Positions 6,871 through 15,308 of a stretch of 47,308 nt of DNA are shown here, in pieces. Each line of letters starts with the position of its first letter. The first letter of the stretch is position 1. The notes beneath the pieces are model-generated. The model was not told where the DNA came from and did no database searches. It saw nothing but the letters and a program-made list of their open reading frames with translations. The stretch comes from Plesiocystis pacifica SIR-1 (GTDB lineage: Bacteria > Myxococcota_A > Polyangia > Nannocystales > Nannocystaceae), in the NCBI RefSeq assembly GCF_000170895.1, contig NZ_ABCS01000078.1, positions 1-47,308 on the forward strand, written 5' to 3'. Both the position numbers and the translations under genes were made by a program.

Positions 6871-8718
6871 GTGCAACTCGGCGTCCGGGCCAAATTTTTC
6901 ATCGTCACCGTGCTCATCGTGGTCGCGGTCGACTTCGCCGCGGGCGTGTACCTGCAGGTCAAGCTCAAGGCCGATCACGAGGCGCGCATCGAGGACGAGC
7001 TGTCCCGCCACGCCCGGGCGTCGCGGGAGTTCCTGGGCCCCCTCGACGCGCCCTGGGCCCCCGAGCTCATCGACCCCTGGGCGGACCGCCTGGGCGCGGC
7101 CATGGACACGCGGGTGACGATCATCGACGCCGAGGGCCTGGTGCTCGGCGACTCGAACCTCGAGGTCCGTGAGCTCGCCAGCCTCGAGAACCACGCCGAC
7201 CGCCCCGAGGTCCGCTCGGCCCAGCCCGATCGCTGCGGGCTGTCCACGCGCTACAGCGAGACCCTGAACACCGAGATGCTCTACTGCGCGGTCGTGCTCG
7301 AGGGCGAGCGCGGCTACGTCCGCGTGGCGACCCCGCTGCGCGACCTCGACGAGACCTTCGAGCGCCTGCGCCTGGTCCTGGTGTTCGCGGGCCTGCTGGC
7401 CGTGGCCCTGGCGATCGGCGCGGGCTCGGTGGCGTCGAGGTTGATGTACGGGCGCCTGCGCGCGCTGATGGAGGCGGCCCAGGCCGTCGCCGAGGGTGAC
7501 CAGAGTCGAGAGATACCTGTGACGAGTAGCGATGAATTTGGGGGCTTGGCCGGCTCGCTGAGCCGCGTGTCCAAGGAGCTGGAGCGGACGGTCAAGGAGC
7601 TCACCTCCGAGCGCGACTTGTTCGAGGCCGTGCTCCAGTCCATGGAGGAGGCCGTCCTCGCCGTCGACGCCGACCGCCGCGTGGTCGCGGTCAACCGCTC
7701 GGCGCGGGACTTGCTGAGCATCACCGGCAAGGTCCAGGGGCGCCTGCTGCTCGAGGTCGTGCGCATCCCGCAGCTGTCCGACGCCGTCGACACGGCCCTG
7801 CGCGGCGAGTCGCGCAGCATCGACGTCAACCTCGAGACCCGCAGCGGCCTGCACCACCTGCTCGTGCGCGCGACCCCGCGGGGCGAGGGCAGCGGCGCGG
7901 TGCTGGTGATCCACGACGTGACCGAGGTGCGCCGGCTCGAGACCGTGCGTCGGGACTTCGTGGCCAACGTGTCCCACGAGCTGCGCACGCCGGTCAGCAT
8001 CATCCAGGCCAACACCGAGACCCTGCTGGCCGGGGCCCTCGACGAGCCGGCCCAGGCGCGCCGCTTCCTCGACGCCGTGCGCCGCAACGCCGAGCGCCTC
8101 GGCCAGCTGATCTCCGATCTCCTCGACATCTCGCGCATCGAGGCGGGCAAGTACGCCATCGAGATGCGCCCGCTGTCCGTGGCCTCGGTCGCGCGCTCGG
8201 TCAACAAGGCCGTGGCCGAGGCCTGCCGCCGCCGGGGCGTGGTGCTCGAGGTCGACATCGAGCCCGAGCTTCAGGTCCGCGCCGACGCGGGCGCCCTCGA
8301 GCAGGTGCTCATCAACCTGGTCGAGAACGCGGTCAAGTACGGCCCCGAGGGCGGGCTGGTCGAGCTGGCCGCGCGGGAGGACGGCGCGGCGGTGCGCATC
8401 GAGGTCCGCGACGAGGGCCCGGGCATCGCCCCGGATCACCGCAAGCGGGTGTTCGAGCGCTTTTATCGGGTCGATCCCGGGCGCTCCCGGCACATGGGCG
8501 GAACCGGCCTCGGCCTGGCGATCGTCAAGAACCTGACCGACGTGATGGGCGGCGACGTGGGCGTCACGCCTCGCGAACCCACCGGATCGATCTTTTGGCT
8601 GAGCCTCGGCCGCGTGACCGAAGATGACAATTCGACCCACCAGGCGAGTGGGGGGAATGGTCAGAGTTCGGGTGGCGGCGAAGAAATCAATATTGTCCAA
8701 AAGGCCGCTCAGGGCTGA
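6871..8718 (+). CDS. phoR: PhoR-like sensor histidine kinase
   Basis: A 615-aa membrane histidine kinase, predicted partner of PhoB. The order is TM1 (~7-27), a periplasmic sensor stretch of about 130 residues, TM2 (~167-190), a HAMP linker, a PAS domain (~245-350), HisKA with phosphoacceptor His369 in NVSHELRTP, and a HATPase_c domain with N-box (INLVENAVKYG), G1 (DEGPGI) and G2 (GGTGLGLAIVKNL). E. coli PhoR has almost no periplasmic domain; a larger one as here is usual in other phyla. The GTG start gives a short basic N-terminus before TM1. The last ~35 residues are Gly/Ser/Asn-rich and lie outside the kinase core. Confidence 0.87.
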   Translation: MQLGVRAKFFIVTVLIVVAVDFAAGVYLQVKLKADHEARIEDELSRHARASREFLGPLDAPWAPELIDPWADRLGAAMDTRVTIIDAEGLVLGDSNLEVRELASLENHADRPEVRSAQPDRCGLSTRYSETLNTEMLYCAVVLEGERGYVRVATPLRDLDETFERLRLVLVFAGLLAVALAIGAGSVASRLMYGRLRALMEAAQAVAEGDQSREIPVTSSDEFGGLAGSLSRVSKELERTVKELTSERDLFEAVLQSMEEAVLAVDADRRVVAVNRSARDLLSITGKVQGRLLLEVVRIPQLSDAVDTALRGESRSIDVNLETRSGLHHLLVRATPRGEGSGAVLVIHDVTEVRRLETVRRDFVANVSHELRTPVSIIQANTETLLAGALDEPAQARRFLDAVRRNAERLGQLISDLLDISRIEAGKYAIEMRPLSVASVARSVNKAVAEACRRRGVVLEVDIEPELQVRADAGALEQVLINLVENAVKYGPEGGLVELAAREDGAAVRIEVRDEGPGIAPDHRKRVFERFYRVDPGRSRHMGGTGLGLAIVKNLTDVMGGDVGVTPREPTGSIFWLSLGRVTEDDNSTHQASGGNGQSSGGGEEINIVQKAAQG

Positions 8719-8973
8719 TTGAGCTGTAGTTTTCCAGTGGCAGTGTGACGGGACGCGGGGCCGGTGTCTGGCCCGTGTGTTGTTTGCGCAGGCGCCCGCG
8801 AGCCGTCGGTATTTTGTGACAGCCCATTGCTATGGGTGGAAATCATGGAGCGTCGGTTGTTCTCCGCTGCGCTGGGCGCACTCGCTGTGCCCTCGACGAA
8901 GCCCGACGGCTTGCACAACGTTGGTCCAGGGTCTTACGATGGGCAGCTAGGCCCGCGTAGGCGGGAGATCACG

Positions 8974-9666
8974 ATGAGCGAGTCCGCGCCACGACAGACC
9001 CCCCGCGACTACGAGAGCGAGCTGCGCGGGCTCAAGACCAGCCTCCTGGCGATGGGCGGACGCGTCGAGCAAATGATCGGGCAGGGGACCCGGGCGCTGC
9101 TTCATCGCGACGCCGTCGGAGGTGCCGAGGTCCGCAAGGCGGACAAGGCGGTCAACGACGCCGAGAAGGACATCGACGGCATGGTCCTGCGCATCCTGGC
9201 CCAGCGTCAGCCCATGGGCTCGGACCTGCGCTTGCTGACCCGCGCGCTCAAGATGGTCACGGACATCGAGCGCATCGGCGATCTGGCCGTCAACCTCGGC
9301 AAGCTGGCCATCGACCTGTCCGAGCTGACCACGCCGGAGATGACCGTGCACCCCGCCATCGAGCGCATGGCCGAGACGGTCCGCTCGATGATCGCCGACG
9401 CCCTCGACGCCTTCGTGGAAGGGGACACCGAGCTGGCGCGCAAAGTCATCGCGCGCGACGACGAGGTCGACGAGCTCCACGACCAGGTGTTCGAGGAGGT
9501 CCTGCTCGGGATGATGGGCAAGAGCATGGGCGTGGCCGTTGGCATCCGGGTTCAAGAGGCCGGGCGCTTGCTCGAGCGCATGGGCGATCACGCCACCAAC
9601 CTCGCCGAACAGGTGGTGTTCCTCGTCCACGCCGAGGACATCCGCCACCCGCCCCGAGAAGACTGA
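8974..9666 (+). CDS. phoU: phosphate signalling protein PhoU
   Basis: A 230-aa all-helical PhoU, a duplicated three-helix-bundle protein that restrains PhoR signalling and Pst transport when phosphate is plentiful. Signature segments are present in both halves: MVTDIERIGDLAVNLGK (~98-114) and LLERMGDHATNLAE (~203-216), whose E/D-x-x-x-D clusters bind metal. The ATG at 8974 follows GGCGGGAG; the frame is open 210 bp further upstream, but that stretch does not resemble PhoU. The 255-bp gap after phoR carries no gene. It has a short GC hairpin (near 8758-8776) and, on the minus strand, CTGTCAC followed by AAAA (8813-8822), which resembles half a Pho box. Confidence 0.92.
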   Translation: MSESAPRQTPRDYESELRGLKTSLLAMGGRVEQMIGQGTRALLHRDAVGGAEVRKADKAVNDAEKDIDGMVLRILAQRQPMGSDLRLLTRALKMVTDIERIGDLAVNLGKLAIDLSELTTPEMTVHPAIERMAETVRSMIADALDAFVEGDTELARKVIARDDEVDELHDQVFEEVLLGMMGKSMGVAVGIRVQEAGRLLERMGDHATNLAEQVVFLVHAEDIRHPPRED

Positions 9667-9694
9667 GGGGGTCTGGGCCCCTATAGTGCGCCGC

Positions 9695-10216
9695 ATGACC
9701 GAGTCTGACGGCAGCACGGGCGGCGTCCCCCGCAGGGTGATCGCCCTGATCGTGGCAGGGATCCTGGTGACCCTGGTGAGCTCCGGTGTCCTGCTCTACT
9801 CGCGCTTGTCGGCCGTGGGCAGCGAGCAGTTCGAGGCGGTCCCCGACTTCCTGGCCGCGCCCGAGACCATCGAGCCGCGGGTCCGGGCGGTGTCCGAGGT
9901 CTTGATTCGCCTCGAGCTCGGGCGCAGCGCCATCGACATCGTCGACGGCACGGGGCAGCGCCACTCCATCTCCCAAAACGGCAACTGGACTCGAGAGGAG
10001 TCGCCGGTCGAGGGCGGGAAGAGCTTCCCCCTCGCCGAGCTCGACTTCAGCGCGGTCCCGGCGATCGTCGCGTCGGCCACGGCGCGGGCCGGCACGAGCC
10101 CGACCCAGCTGGTCGCCGAGCGCGTCGAGGGCGAGCTGCGCTGGCAGGTGCGGGTGCCGGGGGAGGGCGGGGTGCAGGTCCTCGACTACGGCCTCGACGG
10201 CGCGCCGCTGCCTTGA
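9695..10216 (+). CDS. membrane-anchored hypothetical protein
   Basis: A 173-aa protein with one N-terminal membrane anchor (~15-37, VIALIVAGILVTLVSSGVLL) and a predicted extracytoplasmic domain of ~135 residues. I recognise no family motif. Its Glu/Asp/Val-rich body contains EVLIRLELGRSAIDIVDGTG. It starts 28 bp after phoU on the same strand and is probably co-transcribed with it, so a link to phosphate metabolism is possible but unproven. The ATG at 9695 is the first that places the anchor at the N-terminus; the longer frame runs back through phoU. Confidence 0.65.
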   Translation: MTESDGSTGGVPRRVIALIVAGILVTLVSSGVLLYSRLSAVGSEQFEAVPDFLAAPETIEPRVRAVSEVLIRLELGRSAIDIVDGTGQRHSISQNGNWTREESPVEGGKSFPLAELDFSAVPAIVASATARAGTSPTQLVAERVEGELRWQVRVPGEGGVQVLDYGLDGAPLP

Positions 10217-10231
10217 CCCCGAGAGCCCGCG

Positions 10232-10380
10232 ATGTCCTGGCTCTGGCTCCCGTTCGCGGCGCTGCTGAGCGGACCGCCCGGGGAGCCTGGGTCGGCGGAC
10301 CTGCCCGCGCTGACGTTGCGCTGGGACGCGCCGGAGCCCTGCCCGACGAGGTCCAGGTCCGCCAGCGCGTGGCCGCCTAA
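10232..10380 (+). pseudogene. N-terminal remnant of a secreted-protein gene (frameshifted, truncated)
   Basis: An ATG opens a signal-peptide-like sequence (MSWLWLPFAALLSGPPGEP) followed by LTLRWDAPEPCP. The next bases read DEVQVRQRVAA and then TAA at 10378 only if the frame shifts by one base at about 10343. The combination 'WDAP, CP, acidic, V' resembles the start of a group of exported proteins I associate with myxobacteria, where a Trp-Asp-Ala-Pro segment leads into Cys-Pro and a helix. Nothing more of such a protein follows, and the minus-strand trmO ends 83 bp further on. I read it as a decayed 5' fragment; family recognition is from memory. Confidence 0.4.
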
Positions 10381-10462
10381 CGGAGCGAGGGGACTGCGCT
10401 GCGCTGCGCGAGCTGTCGGCGGAGGCGAAGCTGCGCGGGCGAGAGCCGGGGGCCTGGTCTCT

Positions 10463-11161
10463 TCACCCGGGGTCGATGGCCTCGACGCGGTCGACGACGA
10501 GCCGCTCGTCCTCGACGTGAAAGCGCAGGTTGACCCCGGCCAGGCGCACCCCGTAGCTCCGCGACGCGTCGCCGCGCTGGTGCGCGGGCCTCGGGTCCCA
10601 GCGCAGGCTGTGCTCGATGGTCGCGCGCAAGCTCGAGGGCTCGGGCGCGGCCGCGAGGGTAGCCTCGGCCTCCGTCGAGAACGCGACCGCGAGGGCCGCG
10701 GGCGGGCTCGCGGCCCACTCGCAGCGGGCGTCGGCGGGGGCCTCGGCCCACGGCAGGTAGGGCTTGAGGTCGAGGACCGGGGTGCCGTCGAGGAGGTCGG
10801 CCGCGAGCACGCGCAGGCGTCGATCGTCGACGCCGAGGACCCGGACCAGGGAGAGCGCGAGGGGGTTGGGCCGGTGCGGCGAGCGGGTCGCAAACACGCC
10901 CAGGCGCGTGGAGCCGCCGAGCCGAGGCGGGCGCACGGTGGGCCGCCAGCCCTGGTCCGCGGTCGCGTGGAACACCGCGATGACCCACACGTGGCTGACC
11001 TGCTCGAGGCCGCGGAGCGCCTCTTGGGGGATGCGCTCACGGTCGAACTCGATGGTCGACTCGACCAGCTCGGCGAGGCCGCTCTGACGCGGGATCCCGA
11101 ATTTTTCGGCGTAGGGCGAGCGCACCCAGGCGACGGGCTCGAGGGTCACCGAGGCGCTCAT
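10463..11161 (-). CDS. trmO: tRNA (N6-threonylcarbamoyladenosine(37)-N6)-methyltransferase TrmO
   Basis: A 232-aa TrmO (YaeB/VirR family) enzyme, which uses S-adenosylmethionine to methylate N6 of t6A37 in tRNA-Thr. Signatures include the N-terminal PVAWVRSPYAEKFGIPRQ, the SAM-site stretch GVFATRSPHRPNPLALS, and DLLDGTPVLDLKPYLPWAEA. A C-terminal domain follows (SLRWDPRP, YGVRLAGVNLRF). Length matches E. coli TrmO (235 aa). Its ATG overlaps the stop of the GNAT gene (ATGA), so it is translated by coupling as the last gene of the operon. With mtaB it is the second t6A37-modifying enzyme within 8 kb. Confidence 0.9.
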   Translation of the reverse strand: MSASVTLEPVAWVRSPYAEKFGIPRQSGLAELVESTIEFDRERIPQEALRGLEQVSHVWVIAVFHATADQGWRPTVRPPRLGGSTRLGVFATRSPHRPNPLALSLVRVLGVDDRRLRVLAADLLDGTPVLDLKPYLPWAEAPADARCEWAASPPAALAVAFSTEAEATLAAAPEPSSLRATIEHSLRWDPRPAHQRGDASRSYGVRLAGVNLRFHVEDERLVVDRVEAIDPG

Positions 11162-11865
11162 GGGCGACCGCCGAGGCCGGCGGCGGCGAGCAGCTGGCGC
11201 AGCCCCGGCGCCCCGGCGCGCATGGCCTCGGCCTGCCAGCCCAGGTAGCGCTGGCCGTCGATGAGGTAGACCTGCGAGAGGATGCGCCCGGCCTCGGGGT
11301 AGTCCTCGTCCAGGGTGCCCACGGCGCGGGCGCCCACGCGGCGCAGGAAGGGGAGGGCGGCGCGGTTGTGGATCGGCTCGAGCACGATGGTCGTGAGGAT
11401 GTGATCGTGGCCGGCCTCGCGGATGAGGTCGTCGAGGAGGCGCGCGGCCAGGGCCACGCCCCAGCGCCGCGCCCCGGGGGAGGGCAGCACGGCGAGCTGC
11501 TCGATGTAGGCGACGCGCTGGCTGGCCACGCGCTCGAGCTCGAACTCGGGGACCCAGTCGACGGCCTCGCGCCGGGCCCACAGCGGCGAGGCGCGCAGCA
11601 CCGGATCGTCGAAGCTGAGCCCAAAGCCCCAGATGGGCTCGGGGCTGTCTGCGCCCGCGGGCCGCTCGAGCACCCAGCCGCGGCCGTGCTCGAGCATCGC
11701 CCGGTAGCCGTCGGCGTCGCAGCCGAGCAGGAAGCCACCGGCGCGCGTGGCCCCGTGCTCGGCAGCGGCGGCCATGGGCAGGGCGCGCTTGACCGTCACG
11801 AAGGCCTCGGCGTCGGTGGTCGTCGCCCGGCGCAGGCAGGGGGCCCGAGGGTCGAGGGCGATCAT
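11158..11865 (-). CDS. GNAT family N-acetyltransferase
   Basis: A 235-aa protein with a GNAT acetyltransferase fold in its C-terminal two-thirds. The beta4 strand VAYIEQLAVLPSPGARRWGVALAARLLDDLI contains a variant of the acetyl-CoA pyrophosphate loop (Q/R-x-x-G-x-A replaced by ARRWGVALA). It is followed by the beta5 region ILTTIVLEPIHNRAALPFLRRVGARAVGTLD. The N-terminal half (AAAAEHGATRAGGFLLGC...) is less typical. Substrate unknown. Both ends overlap neighbours by ATGA, with the desaturase upstream and trmO downstream, giving a tightly coupled three-gene operon. Confidence 0.78.
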   Translation of the reverse strand: MIALDPRAPCLRRATTTDAEAFVTVKRALPMAAAAEHGATRAGGFLLGCDADGYRAMLEHGRGWVLERPAGADSPEPIWGFGLSFDDPVLRASPLWARREAVDWVPEFELERVASQRVAYIEQLAVLPSPGARRWGVALAARLLDDLIREAGHDHILTTIVLEPIHNRAALPFLRRVGARAVGTLDEDYPEAGRILSQVYLIDGQRYLGWQAEAMRAGAPGLRQLLAAAGLGGRP

Positions 11866-12917
11866 GTCTCGTCGACCTCGATGATCCGCGCGCCGCGGAG
11901 CTGGTAGAGGATGGCGCCGAGGATGGTCTCGACCTTCTGGTTGTCCGCGAACGCGTTTGGCATGGGCTGGCGGTGCTCGGGCAGTTGGTACCAGGGCAGC
12001 TTGGGCATGCGGTGGTGGGTGGCGTGCTCGTTGAAGTTGAGCAGCCACCACGAGGCGACGCGGTTGGGCCGCAGGCTGCGGACGTGGAAGCGGACCTGTG
12101 GCCCGTAGCTGGTGTCGTAGTGGTAGATGTAGACGAGCAGGGAGTAGACCCAGGCGAAGGCCAGCAAGGGCGCGCCCAGGCACAGGCCCCAGACCCGCGC
12201 GCCGCCGAGCTTGGCCACGCCCAGGTGCACGCCCACGCCCACGGCGAAGGCCGCCATGGACAGCAGCTGGTCCCGCCCGGTCCACCCGCGAAAGGCCGGC
12301 GAGATGCGGCGCGCGACGGACAGCGGCATGGCGAGGAACAAGAGCACGGAGATCAGCGAGTGGATGAACCACCCGCCGGCGAACACCGCGATGAACCACA
12401 GGACGTGGCAGCGCAGCCGCGCGAGCTTCGAGGCCGGCCGCTTCAGCACGAAGGTGTCGATCGCCGAGGTGTGGTGATCGCGGCGGTTTTGGCCGTGGTG
12501 GAAGGCGTGGATCTTGCGGTGAATGCGGAGCGGGAGCATCAAGGGCAAGAGCAGGAGCTGACCAATGGCGTCGTTGATGCCGCGGTGCTCGGGCCACAGC
12601 TTCCGGTGCGAGGCTTCGTGGGCGACGACGTAGAGGCGGTGAAACCAGCAACCTTGCGCGAATACGCATAGGCCCACGACCAGGCGGTTTGCGCCTGCGT
12701 GATCCGCCCACAGCGTCAGCGCTGCGAGGGCCGCGAACACCCCGACGGACTCGAGCAAGAGGCGCAGCGTCAGCGGTCGATGGCGCGGATCGAGCGGCGT
12801 TTTGGGGCGCGTCACGACCTGGTTTTCGCGCACCTGGGGAAGGGAAACAATGTGGGTTTGATCGGGGGAATCAGGAATGGGGGTTGAGCGATATTGAGCT
12901 GTGAGGAGCGCACGCAC
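11862..12917 (-). CDS. fatty acid desaturase
   Basis: A 351-aa membrane di-iron desaturase. The three His boxes are HEASH (~102-106), HAFHH (~137-141) and HATHH (~300-304), separated by four or more hydrophobic segments as in the FA_desaturase family. It should insert a double bond into a fatty acyl chain or oxidise a related lipid, using O2 and an electron donor at the inner membrane. The box spacing resembles lipid desaturases and hydroxylases, so the exact product is open. A GTG at 12917 is used; the first ~40 residues are poorly conserved-looking and the true start could lie further in. It heads the operon with the GNAT and trmO genes. Confidence 0.86.
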   Translation of the reverse strand: MRALLTAQYRSTPIPDSPDQTHIVSLPQVRENQVVTRPKTPLDPRHRPLTLRLLLESVGVFAALAALTLWADHAGANRLVVGLCVFAQGCWFHRLYVVAHEASHRKLWPEHRGINDAIGQLLLLPLMLPLRIHRKIHAFHHGQNRRDHHTSAIDTFVLKRPASKLARLRCHVLWFIAVFAGGWFIHSLISVLLFLAMPLSVARRISPAFRGWTGRDQLLSMAAFAVGVGVHLGVAKLGGARVWGLCLGAPLLAFAWVYSLLVYIYHYDTSYGPQVRFHVRSLRPNRVASWWLLNFNEHATHHRMPKLPWYQLPEHRQPMPNAFADNQKVETILGAILYQLRGARIIEVDET

Positions 12918-13036
12918 TCGAATGATCGATATCGATTTTTTTTGGACTCTAGATCACGGCTGAGAACACATATGAAGTGAGCCGCGGTGGGCTCGGCGCC
13001 TGGCAGGGAGCGGAAGGCGCATGGTGACCGCGAGTC

Positions 13037-14737
13037 ATGAAGGAGCTGTTCGAGATGGAAGACAAAGCCGACGATCGCCGCCCCGCCGCTGATGGCGCAC
13101 GAACCCGGGGGGTCTTGGATCCCGGGACCACGATCGCCTACCGCTACGAGATTCGGGACGTGGAGTGCCGCAGCGCCTTTGGCCTCCGCTACCGCGCCTT
13201 CGACGTGGTCCATGGCGTCACAGTGTCCTTCCTGCGCCTTCGCCGGGAGTTCGCCGGGGACGAGGTCCGCGACCGCCTGTTCGAGACGCGGGCCTCGGCC
13301 TGCGACGAAGGCTCGGCGGTGGTCGACCTGCGCGACTACGGGGTCGACATCGACGGCCGGCCTTACCTGGTGACCGAGCGCGACGAGGCCAGCGAGAGCC
13401 TCGGTCAGCGCATGGCGCAGGGCCCCGTGGGCTACGAGGAGGCCCTCGGCCTGCTCCAGGCCATCGCGTCTGGGCTCGCCTCGGTCCACGTCGACGGTCT
13501 GGTCCACGGCTGCGTGGAGCCCGACTGCGTGCTCATCAACGACGCCGACAGCGGCCGCGCGCCCATCGAGCTGCGCTGCTTTGGGCTGCTCCCGGCGCTG
13601 GGCGGCGCCGGCTCCCGGGGCCGCGCGCTGTCCCTGGTCAGCAAGGCCGACTACGTCGCGCCCGAGGTCATCCGCGGCACCGAGCTGAGCCCGCGCACCG
13701 ACGTCTACGGCCTCGGGGCGGTCGCCTGGGCGCTGCTCAGCGGCGCGCCGCCCTTCTCCGGGCCCAGCCTCAAGGTCTTCGAAGATCACCTGCACGGCGA
13801 GCTGCCCGAGCTCACCCTGCCGGCCGGCTCGGATCCGGCCCTCGCCGAGCTGCTCCAGCGGATGCTGGCCAAGGAGCCCGAGCAGCGCCCGGCGGACGCG
13901 GCCGAGGTCCTGTTCGAGCTCCGCCGCCTGCGTCCCTTTGCGACCTGCTCGCTCGCGGAGCCCGTGGAGATCAGCCAGGCGGCGACGGTCCCGGTGAGCC
14001 TCGAGCCGGTCGAAGAGCTGGCCGAGGTCGAGCCCGAGCAGCTCGAGCCCGTGGCCGGCGTACCCGGGTGGATCCCCAGCCCGGGTGAGGCGGCCGCAGC
14101 GAAGCCCTCGAGCACCACCAACAGCCACAGCGTCGTCGATCTGGTGTCCGCGCCGCGCTCGAGCCGTCGTCGCGGTCGCTCGCGCCAGGCTCGCTGGGTG
14201 GGCGTGGGTGCCCTCGCGGCTTCCCTGGCGCTGGCCTGGGGCGGCGCGCTGGCCAACGAGACCCGCTCGGCCACGCAGATCGTCGAGGCCGCGGATTCCC
14301 AGGCAGCCGCGCACGTCAGCTCGAACTCGGGCGAGAGCCTGCGCGCGGCGAGCTCGAAGGTCGCTCGGGACGACGAGGCCGCTCGCGCCGAAGAGCGCGA
14401 GCCCGCCCCGGCGCCCGCTCCGGCCGTCGAGCTCGCGCTGGCGCCCGAGAGCCCGGACGTCGTCGACGTCGGCCCCTCGAAGCTGCGCTCGGCCCACTTC
14501 AACGCCCGCAAGCGCGACCTCTACCGTCGCGCCGGTCGCTGCTCCGACGGCCAGCTCCGCCGGACGGTCAAGGTGGCGGTGCGCGTCGATCCCAGCGGAA
14601 AGGTCAGCCGGGCCTCGGTCTCGGGTCCCCAGGCCAAGTCCAAGCTCGGCCGCTGCGTCAAAAAGCAGAGCGCCAAGCTGAAGTTCCCGCAGACCCAAAA
14701 CGGCGGCTTCCACACCTACACGCTGCACCTTCGCTGA
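13037..14737 (+). CDS. membrane-anchored protein pseudokinase with C-terminal TonB-C/AgmX-like domain
   Basis: A 566-aa protein with a Ser/Thr-kinase fold (~33-300) lacking all three catalytic signatures. The VAIK lysine position reads VTVSFLRL (61-68), HRDLKPEN is HGCVEPDC (157-164), and DFG is CFG (181-183). The structural APE (208-210), DVYGLG and the C-lobe arginine (EQRP) remain, so the fold is kept but catalysis is not expected. A Ser/Ala/Glu-rich linker, one TM helix (~387-405) and a basic C-terminal domain (~483-566) follow. That domain ends with two Cys (GRCSDGQL, GRCVKK) in the style of TonB-C/AgmX-like modules of myxobacteria. Probably a scaffold or sensor spanning the inner membrane. 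It diverges from the desaturase operon over a 119-bp AT-richer promoter region. Confidence 0.8.
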   Translation: MKELFEMEDKADDRRPAADGARTRGVLDPGTTIAYRYEIRDVECRSAFGLRYRAFDVVHGVTVSFLRLRREFAGDEVRDRLFETRASACDEGSAVVDLRDYGVDIDGRPYLVTERDEASESLGQRMAQGPVGYEEALGLLQAIASGLASVHVDGLVHGCVEPDCVLINDADSGRAPIELRCFGLLPALGGAGSRGRALSLVSKADYVAPEVIRGTELSPRTDVYGLGAVAWALLSGAPPFSGPSLKVFEDHLHGELPELTLPAGSDPALAELLQRMLAKEPEQRPADAAEVLFELRRLRPFATCSLAEPVEISQAATVPVSLEPVEELAEVEPEQLEPVAGVPGWIPSPGEAAAAKPSSTTNSHSVVDLVSAPRSSRRRGRSRQARWVGVGALAASLALAWGGALANETRSATQIVEAADSQAAAHVSSNSGESLRAASSKVARDDEAARAEEREPAPAPAPAVELALAPESPDVVDVGPSKLRSAHFNARKRDLYRRAGRCSDGQLRRTVKVAVRVDPSGKVSRASVSGPQAKSKLGRCVKKQSAKLKFPQTQNGGFHTYTLHLR

Positions 14738-14743
14738 GTTCTA

Positions 14744-14885
14744 CTTTGCCCCCACGAGCGCCTCGAGACCGGGGGCGCTTCGTCGCTCCGCTCCTCCGCT
14801 TTGGCTTGGTGGGCAATGGAGTTCGTGCCTACGAGAAGGCTGGTGGTCGCCCCCGCAATCGGGGGCGTGGATTCGTTGACCAGTC
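14744..14885 (+). repeat. dispersed 3'-end repeat, family B copy 1
   Basis: This 142-bp block begins 7 bp after the pseudokinase stop and recurs in inverted orientation at 46517-46659. The core TTGGCTTGGTGGGCAATGG and the preceding ~30 bp (GGGGGCGCTTCGTCGCTCCG and following) are identical in both. Each copy starts TTTGCCCCCAC, which can pair with CGGGGGCG about 20 nt later, and ends with a second hairpin CGCCCCCG...CGGGGGCG. Both copies point the same way relative to the gene that ends just before them. Confidence 0.8.
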
Positions 14886-14890
14886 CCTGA

Positions 14891-14932
14891 GTCGTGGACG
14901 TGGGGCAGGGAGGGCGTGGCGTCGTCCACGAC
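14891..14932 (+). other. inverted repeat downstream of family B copy 1
   Basis: GTCGTGGAC (14891-14899) and GTCCACGAC (14924-14932) are perfect 9-bp inverted arms around a 24-nt G-rich loop, followed by GGCTAAAATAG. It may be a further terminator stem. The remaining stretch to 15146 shows no gene I can support. Confidence 0.4.
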
Positions 14933-15146
14933 GGCTAAAATAGACAGAGGGGGGGCCAAACTCGTTTTGGCCGACCCGCTGAGAGTTCGTTTCTCCATGT
15001 CGGCCCCAAGGCGGCCGCGACGTGATTGCGCGTCGCGGCCGTCGTCTTTGGTGTCGACGCGACAACATTGCGCATGCGCGCCGAAGCGTTGGCGCACGAA
15101 AAGCCAGCGCTTTCCCGGGACTGGTCACTCCTTCACCGTGGACGGG

Positions 15147-15296
15147 ATGCCTATCTCGCTTGCGTTTGTCCGCCCCACCGGCCCGGATCTATGGGCCTTC
15201 TACCTGCTCATCGGTCTGTGGCTCGCCATGGGCAGCGCCGGCTGGTTGCTGCTGCGCTGGCTGTGGAGCTCGGAAGAAGGCCACCGCGGACTCTGA
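15147..15296 (+). CDS. 49-aa single-pass membrane peptide
   Basis: A short open frame encoding one clear hydrophobic helix (DLWAFYLLIGLWLAMGSAGWL, here about residues 14-33) followed by LLRWLWSSEEGHRGL. It ends 12 bp before the HTTM gene on the same strand, so the two are probably co-transcribed. The Trp-rich helix and charged tail look like a small membrane subunit or regulator of its neighbour. ATG at 15147; an in-frame GTG lies 9 bp upstream. No homology is recognised. Confidence 0.5.
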   Translation: MPISLAFVRPTGPDLWAFYLLIGLWLAMGSAGWLLLRWLWSSEEGHRGL

Positions 15297-15308
15297 GGAC
15301 GGGTCGAC

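Noticed and set aside
6328..8700. A 790-codon minus-strand frame across phoR
   Set aside because: Composition is typical of an antisense shadow and phoR on the plus strand has full kinase motifs.
8764..8973. N-terminal extension of PhoU from an upstream GTG
   Set aside because: The added 70 residues do not resemble PhoU and the ATG at 8974 has a better ribosome site.
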